This document shows, one piece after another, positions 1-8,369 of a DNA stretch of 64,000 bases (the stretch's first letter is position 1; each line of letters opens with the position of its first letter). The stretch comes from Apilactobacillus nanyangensis (lineage in GTDB: Bacteria > Bacillota > Bacilli > Lactobacillales > Lactobacillaceae). The translations under genes and the position numbers were made by a program. The DNA lies in the NCBI RefSeq assembly GCF_016861915.1, contig NZ_BOLX01000001.1, positions 1 through 64,000 on the forward strand. Reading direction: 5' to 3'. Below the pieces are notes generated by a model that saw only the letters and a program-made list of their open reading frames with translations, ran no database searches and was not told where the DNA came from.

Positions 1-48
1 ATGTCACCGGTTGAATACCGGATCAATTCCTCCCAGAAAATAGCATAA
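1..48 (+). CDS. IS3-family transposase, C-terminal 15 codons (5' part outside window)
   Basis: Reading from the first base, the frame gives MSPVEYRINSSQKIA and then TAA at 46-48. The short motif MSPVEYR is typical of the extreme C-terminus of IS3-family (IS150-like) OrfB DDE transposases, where it follows a run of the type YNxxRxxxxLKG. The catalytic part lies upstream of the window, so I cannot say whether the element is intact. The right terminal inverted repeat follows directly, which supports the call. Only 15 codons are visible, so the assignment rests on this motif plus the IS end. Confidence 0.72.
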   Translation: MSPVEYRINSSQKIA

Positions 49-77
49 CCATCTTCCAATTTTAGGGGTTCAGGTCA
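1..77 (+). mobile_element. Right end of an IS3-family insertion sequence
   Basis: After the transposase stop at 48, positions 54-77 form a plausible right inverted repeat. Read from outside inwards on the minus strand it starts TGACCTGAACCCCTAAAATT, which has the TGA...CCCC layout of many IS3/IS150-group termini. The likely element boundary is at or near 77. The left end and the target duplication are outside the window or cannot be identified from one side. Confidence 0.65.
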
Positions 78-201
78 GACTACTTTTTTTATGACATCTG
101 ATATTGGTGTTTTAAGATTTAGTAATGGTGGGACCTCAAATGACTTTATTTTGGTTTTTTATGGTACGATTAAATTATAAAATAGTGAGTGAGGAATCAT
201 C
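78..201 (+). other. Leader between IS end and sortase gene
   Basis: An AT-rich 124-bp spacer. A ribosome binding site (GTGAGG near 189-194) lies 7 bases before the sortase ATG. A TATAAA-like box at 176-181 has only a poor candidate -35 (TTGGTT at 151-156, spacing 19), so the promoter is uncertain. The IS boundary is close enough that the IS could have replaced or altered the native promoter. Confidence 0.4.
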
Positions 202-861
202 ATGAAAAAGAAGTTATATACAACCACATGGATACTACTAATTGTAGTTGGAATTTTTCTAATTAGTCTACCATTTCTAGAAAATTCCGCCATTCAACAT
301 CTAATTAATAGTGAAATGAACGGTAAAATTGTTCAACAAGATAAAAGTAAGAAGGCCAACTTCGACTTTTCCAAGATTGACAGCGTCAGTGCGTCTTCAA
401 TTTCAAAGGCCATCTTTAGCCACAAACACACGATGATTGGAAAGATTTCCGTACCAAGTGTGTCAATTAACCTACCAGTCTACTACGGACTAGATAACGA
501 AGAATTATTGTCTGGTGTAGGTACAATGAAACCCAACCAAGAACTGGGTAAGGGAAACTATGCGATTGCCGGACACCACATGAACAACGAAAAGATTTTG
601 TTCGGGCCATTACACAAGGTCGTTGAAGGGGATGCCATCTACATCACCAACGGTAAGAAGGTATACAAGTACGAAGTCAGTTCAATTACAGTGATTGATC
701 AATACGATACCCAGTACATTACCAAGAAGTACAAGCGACCAACATTGACGTTGATTACCTGTGCTAGTGGGACACCGAACGAACCGAACCGTACAATGGT
801 AAGAGCTAAGCTAAGTTCAATTACAACATTGAATGACAAGACAGCTAAATACTTTAAGTAA
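202..861 (+). CDS. srtA: Class A sortase (LPxTG transpeptidase)
   Basis: A 219-residue membrane-anchored transpeptidase that would cut LPxTG-type sorting signals and join surface proteins to the cell wall. A short cytoplasmic lead (MKKK) is followed by one hydrophobic segment at about residues 9-27, and then the sortase barrel. The catalytic triad is visible: His125 in AIAGHHM, Cys187 in LITCASG and Arg197 in PNRTMV. The length fits class A enzymes of lactobacilli. The start is supported by a GTGAGG ribosome binding site 7 bases upstream. It stands alone, with an IS end upstream and a strong terminator shared with guaC downstream. Despite the nearby giant surface genes, the two giants whose ends are visible have no LPxTG motif, so it is probably the housekeeping sortase for other substrates. 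Confidence 0.93.
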   Translation: MKKKLYTTTWILLIVVGIFLISLPFLENSAIQHLINSEMNGKIVQQDKSKKANFDFSKIDSVSASSISKAIFSHKHTMIGKISVPSVSINLPVYYGLDNEELLSGVGTMKPNQELGKGNYAIAGHHMNNEKILFGPLHKVVEGDAIYITNGKKVYKYEVSSITVIDQYDTQYITKKYKRPTLTLITCASGTPNEPNRTMVRAKLSSITTLNDKTAKYFK

Positions 862-894
862 AAAAAGACCAACTCGATGGGAGTTGGTCTTTTT
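862..894. terminator. Bidirectional rho-independent terminator between srtA and guaC
   Basis: The inverted repeat AGACCAACTC (866-875) / GAGTTGGTCT (881-890) has a 5-base loop, an A-run on the left and a T-run on the right. It can stop transcription of srtA on the plus strand and guaC on the minus strand. Confidence 0.9.
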
Positions 895-904
895 ACATAT
901 AATC

Positions 905-1870
905 TTATGATTCATCAATGCTGTCTAGTAGCACGTAGTTAACCTTACGTAGTGACATTAAGTCTTTTCCACCAGCGTATGAGATTGATGATTGTAAGTC
1001 TTCTTTCATTTCTAGAAGGGTGTCTTCAATGTTTCCCTTGAATGGGATTAACAATTGACGACCTTCAACGTTGTGGTGTTCACCTTTTTGTTTAGCAGAA
1101 GCTGAACCCCAGTATTGTTTGAATTTCTTACCATTCTTTTCGACAATTTCACCAGGTGATTCAACGTGGCCAGCAAAGACTGAACCAATCATCATCATGG
1201 TTGCACCGAAACGAATTGACTTAGCAAGATCACCGTTAGTACGGATACCACCATCGGCAATCATTGGCTTAGTAGCAGCCTTTGAGCACCACTTAAGTGC
1301 TGAAAGCTGCCAACCACCAGTACCGAAACCAGTCTTGTACTTAGTGATACATGCTTTACCAGGTCCAATCCCAATCTTAGTAGCGTCGGCACCGGAGTTT
1401 TCGATTTCACGAACAGCGTCAGGAGTACCTAGGTTACCTACGATTAGGAAAGTTTCTGGAATTTCTTTTTTGATGTATTTAATCATCTTGATAACGAAGT
1501 CTGAGTGACCATGAGCCACATCAATAGTAGTGTATTCAGGAACAGCGTCAGCGGCTTTTAATTCATCGATAAAGTCGTATTCAGCATCCTTGATACCAAC
1601 ACTAATTGAAGCAAATAAACCTTTTTTATGCATGTTTTGAACGAATTCTAAACGTTGTTCCGGTTGGAATCTGTGCATTACGTAGAAGTAGTCATGTTTA
1701 GCCATCCAAGTAGCTAGATTTTCATCCATAACTGTTTCCATGTTTGCGGGAACAACTGGTAGTTGGAATTTACGTGGGCCGAATTGAACTGAAGTATCAG
1801 CTTCACTACGGCTCTTAATGATACATTTTTCAGGTAATAATTGGACATTGTGGTAATCAAAAGTTCTCAT
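905..1870 (-). CDS. guaC: GMP reductase
   Basis: A 321-residue NADPH-dependent enzyme of the IMP dehydrogenase/GMP reductase family. It deaminates GMP to IMP and so returns guanine nucleotides to the adenine branch. The family active-site loop is clear ([10 protein letters not shown], catalytic Cys174), as are the flanking barrel motifs [12 protein letters not shown] and [11 protein letters not shown]. There is no CBS-domain insert, and the length and N-terminus fit GMP reductase rather than IMP dehydrogenase. The gene follows purA by about 15 bases on the same strand with its own GTGAGG ribosome binding site, so the two are almost certainly one transcript and probably share the PurR-type control upstream of purA. 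Confidence 0.95.
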   Translation of the reverse strand: MRTFDYHNVQLLPEKCIIKSRSEADTSVQFGPRKFQLPVVPANMETVMDENLATWMAKHDYFYVMHRFQPEQRLEFVQNMHKKGLFASISVGIKDAEYDFIDELKAADAVPEYTTIDVAHGHSDFVIKMIKYIKKEIPETFLIVGNLGTPDAVREIENSGADATKIGIGPGKACITKYKTGFGTGGWQLSALKWCSKAATKPMIADGGIRTNGDLAKSIRFGATMMMIGSVFAGHVESPGEIVEKNGKKFKQYWGSASAKQKGEHHNVEGRQLLIPFKGNIEDTLLEMKEDLQSSISYAGGKDLMSLRKVNYVLLDSIDES

Positions 1871-1885
1871 TATAAAGACCTCACT

Positions 1886-3266
<1,381 letters not shown>

Positions 3267-3291
3267 GAACTATTTGTATAAATGAGAAAAT

Positions 3292-3323
3292 AATGTTCGG
3301 AAAATAAATAAAAAACGAACAAT
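3292..3323. promoter_or_regulatory. Paired PurBoxes (PurR operator) between purA and purB
   Basis: Two inverted copies of the gram-positive PurBox AWWWCCGAACWWT are visible. The minus-strand copy at 3292-3304 reads TTTTCCGAACATT. The plus-strand copy at 3311-3323 reads AAAAACGAACAAT, with one core mismatch. The central CGAA cores (3296-3299 and 3316-3319) are 16 bases apart, the arrangement known for Bacillus/Lactococcus PurR sites that respond to PRPP. The boxes sit between divergent purA and purB and could control both. Confidence 0.72.
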
Positions 3324-3326
3324 AAG

Positions 3327-3332
3327 TATAAT
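3327..3332 (+). promoter_or_regulatory. purB -10 box
   Basis: A perfect TATAAT lies 4 bases after the second PurBox. No good -35 is seen at the usual distance. The -35 region would overlap the PurBoxes, consistent with regulation by a bound protein. Confidence 0.5.
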
Positions 3333-3408
3333 TAATTTTAAGATAATAGTGAAAAAACGAATTTTGTATGGTAATATTAAAGCAAGATATTCGAAAGGAT
3401 GGATTGTG

Positions 3409-4704
3409 ATGATTGATCGTTATACCAGACCAGAAATGGGAAATGTATGGTCTAAATATAATCAATACGCCTCATGGCTAGCTGTGGAGGTTGCTGTAGA
3501 CGAAGCTTGGGCTAAGTTAGGAGAAATTCCTGCTGAAGATTTAGCTAAGATTCAAAAGAACGCTACCTTTGATGAAAAAGAAATTGAAGAAATTGAAAAG
3601 ACTACCCATCATGATGTCGTAGCATTTACTCGTGATGTTTCAAGATACTTAGGTGATGAAAGTAAGTGGATTCACTTTGGTATGACCAGTACAGATATCG
3701 TCGATACTGCACAAGGTTACCGTTTGAAACAAGCTAACAACATTATTCGTAAAGATATCGAAGAAATTATCGAAACAATCGGTAACAAGGCTCTTAAGTA
3801 CAAGGACACTGTTATCATGGGTCGTACTCACGGTGTGCAAGCCGAACCAACTACATTTGGTTTGAAGTTACTTCGTTGGTATGAAGAAATGAAACGTAAC
3901 TTGGAACGTTTTAACATCGCCTCAAAGGATGTTGAAGCAGGTAAGATTTCAGGTGCCGTTGGTACTTTCGCCAACGTTGATCCATACGTTGAACAATACG
4001 TATGTCAAAAGTTAGGTATCCGTGCCCAATCAGTGGCCAGCCAAGTGCTACCACGTGATTTACACGCCAACTACATAGCATGTTTAGGTGTGATTGCTAC
4101 TAGTCTAGAAGAATTTGCTACCGAAGTTCGTGGACTACAACGTTCAGAAATTCATGAAGTTGAAGAACACTTTGCTAAGGGTCAAAAGGGTTCATCAGCA
4201 ATGCCACATAAGAGAAACCCAATCGGTTCAGAAAATATCTGTGGTCTAGCACGTGTAATGAGAGGACATGTTGTTACAGCAATGGAAAACGTTGCTTTAT
4301 GGCATGAACGAGACATTTCCCACTCATCTGCAGAACGTGTTATCTTGCCAGATTCTACTATCTTAATCGACTATATGTTGCACCGTTTCAACAACATCGT
4401 TCGTGACTTAGATGTATTCGAAGAAAGAATGCTAAGTAATCTAAACATTACTAACGGTCTAATCTACTCACAACGTGTTATGTTGAAGCTAGTGGAAGCA
4501 GGGATGACTAGAGAAGCTGCTTATGATACTGTTCAACCACTTACTGCGATTGCTTGGGATGAAAACAAACAATTCAAGCCATTGGTTGAAGCAAGCGAAA
4601 CTATTAACGAAAAACTTTCAAAAGAAGACATTGATGATGCCTTTGATTATCACTATCACATCCGCCACGTTGATGAAATTTTCAAACGCTGTGGTTTAAT
4701 GTAA
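3409..4704 (+). CDS. purB: Adenylosuccinate lyase
   Basis: A 431-residue enzyme of the fumarase/aspartase superfamily. It splits adenylosuccinate to AMP and fumarate, and SAICAR to AICAR plus fumarate in de novo synthesis. The superfamily signature GSSAMPHKRNP (residues 261-271) and the catalytic His in GRTHGV (His141) are present, with TSTDIVDTA at about 94-102. I start it at the ATG at 3409, which has AAAGGA 9 bases upstream and begins MIDRYTRPEMG as in homologues. The in-frame upstream start at 3349 would add 20 residues lying over the leader and is rejected. Purine genes flank it only on the divergent side. Confidence 0.97.
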   Translation: MIDRYTRPEMGNVWSKYNQYASWLAVEVAVDEAWAKLGEIPAEDLAKIQKNATFDEKEIEEIEKTTHHDVVAFTRDVSRYLGDESKWIHFGMTSTDIVDTAQGYRLKQANNIIRKDIEEIIETIGNKALKYKDTVIMGRTHGVQAEPTTFGLKLLRWYEEMKRNLERFNIASKDVEAGKISGAVGTFANVDPYVEQYVCQKLGIRAQSVASQVLPRDLHANYIACLGVIATSLEEFATEVRGLQRSEIHEVEEHFAKGQKGSSAMPHKRNPIGSENICGLARVMRGHVVTAMENVALWHERDISHSSAERVILPDSTILIDYMLHRFNNIVRDLDVFEERMLSNLNITNGLIYSQRVMLKLVEAGMTREAAYDTVQPLTAIAWDENKQFKPLVEASETINEKLSKEDIDDAFDYHYHIRHVDEIFKRCGLM

Positions 4705-4707
4705 AAC

Positions 4708-4740
4708 AAAAAGAGTTGGCAATCTGCCAGCTCTTTTTTT
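4708..4740 (+). terminator. Rho-independent terminator after purB
   Basis: AAAAAGAGTTGGCA (4708-4721) pairs with the arm from 4725, TGCCAGCTCTTTTT, across a 3-base loop, with one G-T pair and a T-run to 4740. Confidence 0.9.
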
Positions 4741-4767
4741 GTGTAATTTTTTAAAATCAGTTAGAAT
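4739..4767 (+). promoter_or_regulatory. Promoter of the small membrane protein gene
   Basis: TTGTGT (4739-4744) and TAGAAT (4762-4767) have 17 bases between them. The -35 overlaps the T-run of the purB terminator. Confidence 0.5.
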
Positions 4768-4786
4768 GAGATATAGGTGATATATA

Positions 4787-5335
4787 ATGAATAAAAAATT
4801 TGAAATGACAAAAGAAGGTTGGACTTTCTCAGTTCTATTCTTCTTATTCGCAGTTTACTACAGTTTTAGTAAGGCTCACTTTGCTCATTGGGGCAGTGTT
4901 AAAGTGACATTCTTCTTAGTACACTGGTCAACACTATTAAGCTCATTGATTTACGCAGTGATCTTGGTATTGTTCTATCTTGTATGTACTTTGCTACCGT
5001 CACGTCGCATTGTGGCCTTGCCAACAGTTATTACGTTATTGCTAGCTGGACAAGAATTAGCGCTAGCTTACTACACACTTCCAGTTGGTGATATTTTAGG
5101 TGGATTAGTACTATTAATTGGTACTTTGACCATCTTATACATGGCTTACATCAACGCCAAGATTAGTTTTAACATCATCGATTCAATCGTTGATGCAGAT
5201 GAAGGGCATTACTTCAGACGTTGGTTCAACCGCGTGAAGGTAAGTCTAGCTTACGATTGGAAACCACTAGTGATTTCAATTGTTATTTACATGATTATTA
5301 ACGCGTCAATGCTAATGACGTTAACATTTAAGTAA
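4787..5335 (+). CDS. Hypothetical integral membrane protein, about five TM segments
   Basis: A 182-residue protein I do not recognise. Hydrophobic segments lie at about residues 12-29, 48-70, 76-97, 102-124 and 159-180. Between the fourth and fifth is a charged cytoplasmic-type stretch with DADEGHYFRRWFNR. No catalytic or binding motif is evident and there is no signal peptide cleavage site. It is monocistronic: its own promoter overlaps the purB terminator, an AGGTGA ribosome binding site precedes it, and a terminator follows. A small transporter-like or regulatory membrane protein is possible, but nothing in the sequence decides it. Confidence 0.8.
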   Translation: MNKKFEMTKEGWTFSVLFFLFAVYYSFSKAHFAHWGSVKVTFFLVHWSTLLSSLIYAVILVLFYLVCTLLPSRRIVALPTVITLLLAGQELALAYYTLPVGDILGGLVLLIGTLTILYMAYINAKISFNIIDSIVDADEGHYFRRWFNRVKVSLAYDWKPLVISIVIYMIINASMLMTLTFK

Positions 5336-5340
5336 GAGTC

Positions 5341-5363
5341 AGCCAGTTGGGCTGGCTTTTTTA
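5341..5363 (+). terminator. Rho-independent terminator
   Basis: AGCCAG (5341-5346) and CTGGCT (5352-5357) flank a 5-base loop and are followed by a T-run. Confidence 0.8.
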
Positions 5364-5380
5364 TTTGTAATTTATCCTTC

Positions 5381-5386
5381 TATAAT
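5381..5386 (+). promoter_or_regulatory. -10 box before the lipoprotein gene
   Basis: A TATAAT hexamer 45 bases before the start codon. The -35 position is only T-rich (within the preceding terminator tail), so the promoter call is tentative. Confidence 0.35.
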
Positions 5387-5430
5387 TTAAAAATAATGGT
5401 AATATAAAAGTTATAAGGGGGAGTTACAAA

Positions 5431-6123
5431 ATGTTAAAGAAAACGTTATACATAATTGGATTGGCTTCATTAGTGTCAATCATGCTAGTGGGCTGTGGTA
5501 AGAGTAAAGCGGCACATCATTCAAGTACTAGCCAAACTTCTACTAGTGTCAGCGCGCAATCAAGTTCATCTACTAGTTCAAGCAGCGCAAGTTCAGCAAG
5601 TACTAGTCAAGCTAAAAGTACTGCTAGCAATGTGAAGTTAAGTGATAAGACATTTGGTGTATTAGCATTGGAATATGACCGTGATGTCCAATCTAAGGGA
5701 TTTGGTCAAAAAGAAAATCATAATCAATTTAGTGATTATAATACAGTTAAAAAGCCCGACATTCATAGCAAGGAACCTATGATGGGAATGTTCTTTATTG
5801 ACAAGAATAGTAAGTATGGAATTAAAAACCATGTAAAGCTTGATCAATTTACCGCTAATGGGGATGGAACAGCGGACCTTATGTTCAATGTTGAATCTGA
5901 CAGTGTTCATGTTGAATTCAGAGACATGTCAAAAGCAGGCAACAAAGATATGGCACATGTTCCAGCAGTAAATATGAATGTTAGTAAAGACTACTTAATT
6001 AACACATACTACAAGACTGCAGAACAAAGAAAGCACGTTGATAATTATTCAAAATCTATTTTGAGTGAAGAAGTATGGAATAAACAATATGATTCACTAT
6101 CAAATTCTGATAATGATGATTAA
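5431..6123 (+). CDS. Ser-rich surface lipoprotein of unknown function
   Basis: A 230-residue secreted lipoprotein. It has a basic start (MLKK), a hydrophobic core and a lipobox LVGC with Cys22 as the lipidated residue. A Ser/Thr/Ala linker at about residues 30-66 would span the cell wall, and a globular domain of about 160 residues follows, with no family I can name. The domain holds short beta-type stretches (FGVLALEYDRD, MMGMFFIDKN, GTADLMFNVE) and a charged end. AAGGGGGAG 7 bases upstream is an unusually strong ribosome binding site. It is a single gene between two terminators. The linker composition resembles that of the giant proteins, but no sequence is shared. Confidence 0.85.
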   Translation: MLKKTLYIIGLASLVSIMLVGCGKSKAAHHSSTSQTSTSVSAQSSSSTSSSSASSASTSQAKSTASNVKLSDKTFGVLALEYDRDVQSKGFGQKENHNQFSDYNTVKKPDIHSKEPMMGMFFIDKNSKYGIKNHVKLDQFTANGDGTADLMFNVESDSVHVEFRDMSKAGNKDMAHVPAVNMNVSKDYLINTYYKTAEQRKHVDNYSKSILSEEVWNKQYDSLSNSDNDD

Positions 6124-6124
6124 T

Positions 6125-6157
6125 AAAAAAGGCTCAGCTAAATGCTGAGTCTTTTTT
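6125..6157. terminator. Bidirectional terminator between lipoprotein and hydrolase genes
   Basis: GGCTCAGC (6131-6138) pairs with GCTGAGTC (6144-6151), with one G-T pair and a 5-base loop. An A-run on the left and a T-run on the right let it serve the converging genes on both strands. Confidence 0.88.
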
Positions 6158-6159
6158 AT

Positions 6160-7098
6160 TTAGTCAAAGTATGTGTGCAAGAAGTCTTTGACGCGCTTCT
6201 TGTATGCGACTGGGTTGACCCAGAAACTTTCTTCATGACCTGCGCCGGGGACGATCCATAGTTGCTTTGGACCGTTTGATGCGGCGTAGTTTTCATAAGA
6301 CATGTAGGTTGGCACGTAGATGTCGCTATCCCCGTGAATGAATAGGGTAGGTAGATCGTTTTTCTTCAATGCTTCGGTACATGAAGCGTTATGCAAACGA
6401 TAGCCGACCTTGTACCAGTTAATCGCGCTAACTAGTGGTTCGATTGGGTAAGGAGGCAAGTGGAACATGTCCTTTAGCAAGTAGTTGAATTCGTCACCAA
6501 CATTAGTGTATCCACAATCGGCAATGATTGCCTTAACTTGTTTAGGTAAGTCTTCTCCACTTAGCATTGTGACAATTCCAGCTCCCATGCTGATACCAAA
6601 CATTAGGATTTCGGCATCGTCACCGACCTTTTCAAGGACTAACTTAATCCAACGAAGGTAGTCGATGCGATCCTTCCAGCCGTAGCTGACGTACTTACCA
6701 TCACTATCACCGTGAGCACGATCATCTGGAGCCAAAATGTTAAAACCTAGTTCGTGGTACATCTTAATGAAGTTAGCCATTGTTTCACGATTACATCCAA
6801 CCCCGTGGGCCATAATGATTGTTTTCTTTGTTTCTTCCTTGGCAGGAACATATGAAGCAATCATTTTTTCGCCGGTATCAACTTCGTTTAACACCCATTC
6901 TTCCTTTGGGATGGCGTGAAACCAATCAACATAACGGTAGTATGCGTATGCGAAACGCAATTGGCTAGTTTGTGGGACAGGTTCGTCGTCCTTTCTGTTC
7001 ATACCTAACTTAAATAGGTAGTTGCTGAACATAAAAGCTCCTGCCCCAACTGCAGTAGACATTACACCTAAAGCAGCAGCAGCTTTTTTAAATCCCAT
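6160..7098 (-). CDS. Alpha/beta hydrolase with N-terminal membrane segment
   Basis: A 312-residue serine hydrolase. An Ala/Gly-rich hydrophobic N-terminus (about residues 5-27, then NYLFKLGMNRK) is likely a membrane anchor. The fold signatures are IIMAHGVGCNRE (oxyanion region), the nucleophile elbow GISMGAG (Ser170), the acid in HGDSDIYVP (Asp259) and GAGHEES (His288). This resembles the extended alpha/beta hydrolases (YqkD/FrsA-like group) of lactobacilli, whose substrate is unknown; an esterase activity is likely. The start is the ATG at 7098 with GGAGTGA upstream. The GTG at 7107 is inside that ribosome binding site. It lies 20 bases after the phosphatase gene, so the two form an operon. 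Confidence 0.88.
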   Translation of the reverse strand: MGFKKAAAALGVMSTAVGAGAFMFSNYLFKLGMNRKDDEPVPQTSQLRFAYAYYRYVDWFHAIPKEEWVLNEVDTGEKMIASYVPAKEETKKTIIMAHGVGCNRETMANFIKMYHELGFNILAPDDRAHGDSDGKYVSYGWKDRIDYLRWIKLVLEKVGDDAEILMFGISMGAGIVTMLSGEDLPKQVKAIIADCGYTNVGDEFNYLLKDMFHLPPYPIEPLVSAINWYKVGYRLHNASCTEALKKNDLPTLFIHGDSDIYVPTYMSYENYAASNGPKQLWIVPGAGHEESFWVNPVAYKKRVKDFLHTYFD

Positions 7099-7118
7099 AA
7101 AAATCACTCCAATGTTAT

Positions 7119-7901
7119 TTAGTCTGTAAGATAAATATCCTTTAATTTAGCGATATCTGCGTCGGATAAACCAATAAATTCGTGTAAGAAGTTATTGATG
7201 TTGCCATATTTTTCTTTAATGGTTGCCATCGCAGCATCGAAGTATGATTCATCAACAGTGTATAAATCGTTTAGGTTTTGACGAAGTTCATCAGTCATAC
7301 CGTATTTGCTGTATTGATCAATCTTTTTTTGAATGAATGGTTTCATTGCTTCTTTGGATAATAAGTAATCTTTTTTAATTGTGTCTGCATCAACGCCTAG
7401 GGCGAATAAGAAGAACGCAGCAGATAGACCAGTACGGTCCTTTCCTTGTGCGCAATGGAATAATACGGCACCGTCATCGGTATTAGCTAATAGTGTCTTG
7501 AAAAGGTTTTGAAAAGCATTTTGTGCGGATGGACTAGTGACCATGGATTGGTATGAATTAATCATGTTTTGTTTTCCACGAGTGGCGTCATCCATGTATT
7601 GCTCAGCGTATTGACGTTCAGTTTTATCGTGACCACTGTTGAAGACGGGGTTAGCAACAAACTTAGTCTTGCTTGGTAATTTATCAGCCGCTTTTTGTCT
7701 TTCAGTGTCAGATCTCAAGTCAACATCAAAATTAATGCCGTATTCTTCTAAGAAAGCTAAATCAGAATCGGATAATTCAGAAAGTTCACCTGAACGCAGG
7801 ACTTTATTCCATTTTACAAAACGACCATCTTCTGTTTTGTAACCACCAAGTTCACGGAAGTTATAGCCGTTTTTAATGTCTAATAATCGTTGTTGTGACA
7901 A
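7119..7901 (-). CDS. Tyrosine-protein phosphatase-like protein (Y_phosphatase3 type)
   Basis: A 260-residue cytosolic phosphatase. The N-terminus has the typical NFRELGGY and LRSGEL motifs, and the P-loop is HCAQGKDRTG (Cys150, Arg156), the CX5R signature of the dual-specificity/LipA-like group. Members act on phosphotyrosine and sometimes phosphoinositides; the substrate here is unknown. The start codon is TTG at 7901, with GGGAGG 8 bases upstream; an ATG nearby is out of frame. It is the first gene of a two-gene unit with the hydrolase and diverges from the giant gene cluster. Confidence 0.88.
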   Translation of the reverse strand: MSQQRLLDIKNGYNFRELGGYKTEDGRFVKWNKVLRSGELSELSDSDLAFLEEYGINFDVDLRSDTERQKAADKLPSKTKFVANPVFNSGHDKTERQYAEQYMDDATRGKQNMINSYQSMVTSPSAQNAFQNLFKTLLANTDDGAVLFHCAQGKDRTGLSAAFFLFALGVDADTIKKDYLLSKEAMKPFIQKKIDQYSKYGMTDELRQNLNDLYTVDESYFDAAMATIKEKYGNINNFLHEFIGLSDADIAKLKDIYLTD

Positions 7902-8198
7902 AATTCATACCTCCCATATTTGCGCAAATATTATTTATTATATTGTAAAAGAAAATGACTAATAATGAAAGCTAGAAGAAATAATAATTTCCTATTATGA
8001 CAAATATTAAATAAATGTTTCTTATTTGTTATTAATTATAGAAATGGTAATTTTTGTATTATAATATTTAAAGTTTAAATGATAAAAATATTATAAAAAC
8101 GGTCTAAAAAATCACGATTTAAAATTTGCTATAAGCATTGATTTTAAGGTATTTATTAAACAGTGTGTATCGTTTTACCCATAAACATTAAATAATCC

Positions 8199-8226
8199 TT
8201 CAAAACATTTTAAAATTCATTGAGAA
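8199..8226 (+). promoter_or_regulatory. Phased TT-repeats upstream of giant gene 1
   Basis: Three A/T-rich half-sites starting TTCAAAAC (8199), TTAAAAT (8210) and TTGAGAA (8220) are spaced by 11 and 10 bases, i.e. about one helical turn. A -10-like GATAAT follows at 8232. A similar layout stands upstream of the other two giant genes. It could be a site for an OmpR-type response regulator, but the AT-rich background makes chance matches easy. Confidence 0.35.
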
Positions 8227-8267
8227 GATGAGATAATATAGTAGTTATATAAAATTACCCTAGCTGT

Positions 8268-8291
8268 GCGCTTTTTAATAAAACCAAGCGC
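8268..8291 (+). promoter_or_regulatory. GC-rich hairpin in giant gene 1 leader
   Basis: GCGCTT (8268-8273) and AAGCGC (8286-8291) pair around a 12-base AT loop. It is the only GC-rich element in the leader and has no T-run after it, so it is not a terminator. It would lie in the 5' untranslated RNA if transcription starts near 8240. Confidence 0.4.
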
Positions 8292-8369
8292 GGAATTATA
8301 AAACTCTAAACAATGTCGTAAATAAATGTTTTTTTAAAACCAAGATTGAATTTGAAAGGGACGTTACTT

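Larger units (their letters stand above)
7902..8369. other. Long AT-rich divergent region before giant gene 1
   Basis: 468 bases without a gene. The left edge carries the phosphatase ribosome binding site and a minus-strand TATAAT (about 7938-7943) without a clear -35. The right part holds phased TT-repeats (8199-8226), a GATAAT-type -10 (8232-8237) and a GC-rich hairpin (8268-8291). The ribosome binding site GAAAGGG (8354-8360) lies 9 bases before the ATG. Between about 7980 and 8190 I see only AT-rich sequence with several TATAAT-like strings and no convincing promoter pair or small gene. Confidence 0.6.

Noticed and set aside
1-71. Minus-strand open stretch reading EDGYAIFWEELIRYSTGD
   Set aside because: It overlaps the IS3 right end and has a stop just upstream and no ribosome binding site. 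The plus-strand MSPVEYR transposase end is a better explanation.
127-135. GGTGGGACC resembling a T-box core
   Set aside because: There is no Stem I, specifier loop or antiterminator/terminator pair around it, and the next gene is a sortase, not an amino acid or tRNA ligase gene.
1071-1508. Plus-strand open frame opposite guaC
   Set aside because: It lies wholly inside guaC on the other strand, has no family features and is explained by codon shadowing. The same holds for 2538-2903 opposite purA.
3349-3408. Upstream start for purB
   Set aside because: The extra 20 residues have no homologue feel and overlie the leader after the -10 box. ATG 3409 has AAAGGA at proper spacing.
8346-8369. TTG start for giant 1
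   Set aside because: It precedes the GAAAGGG site that correctly serves the ATG at 8370, and the other giants begin at the equivalent MQYNK.
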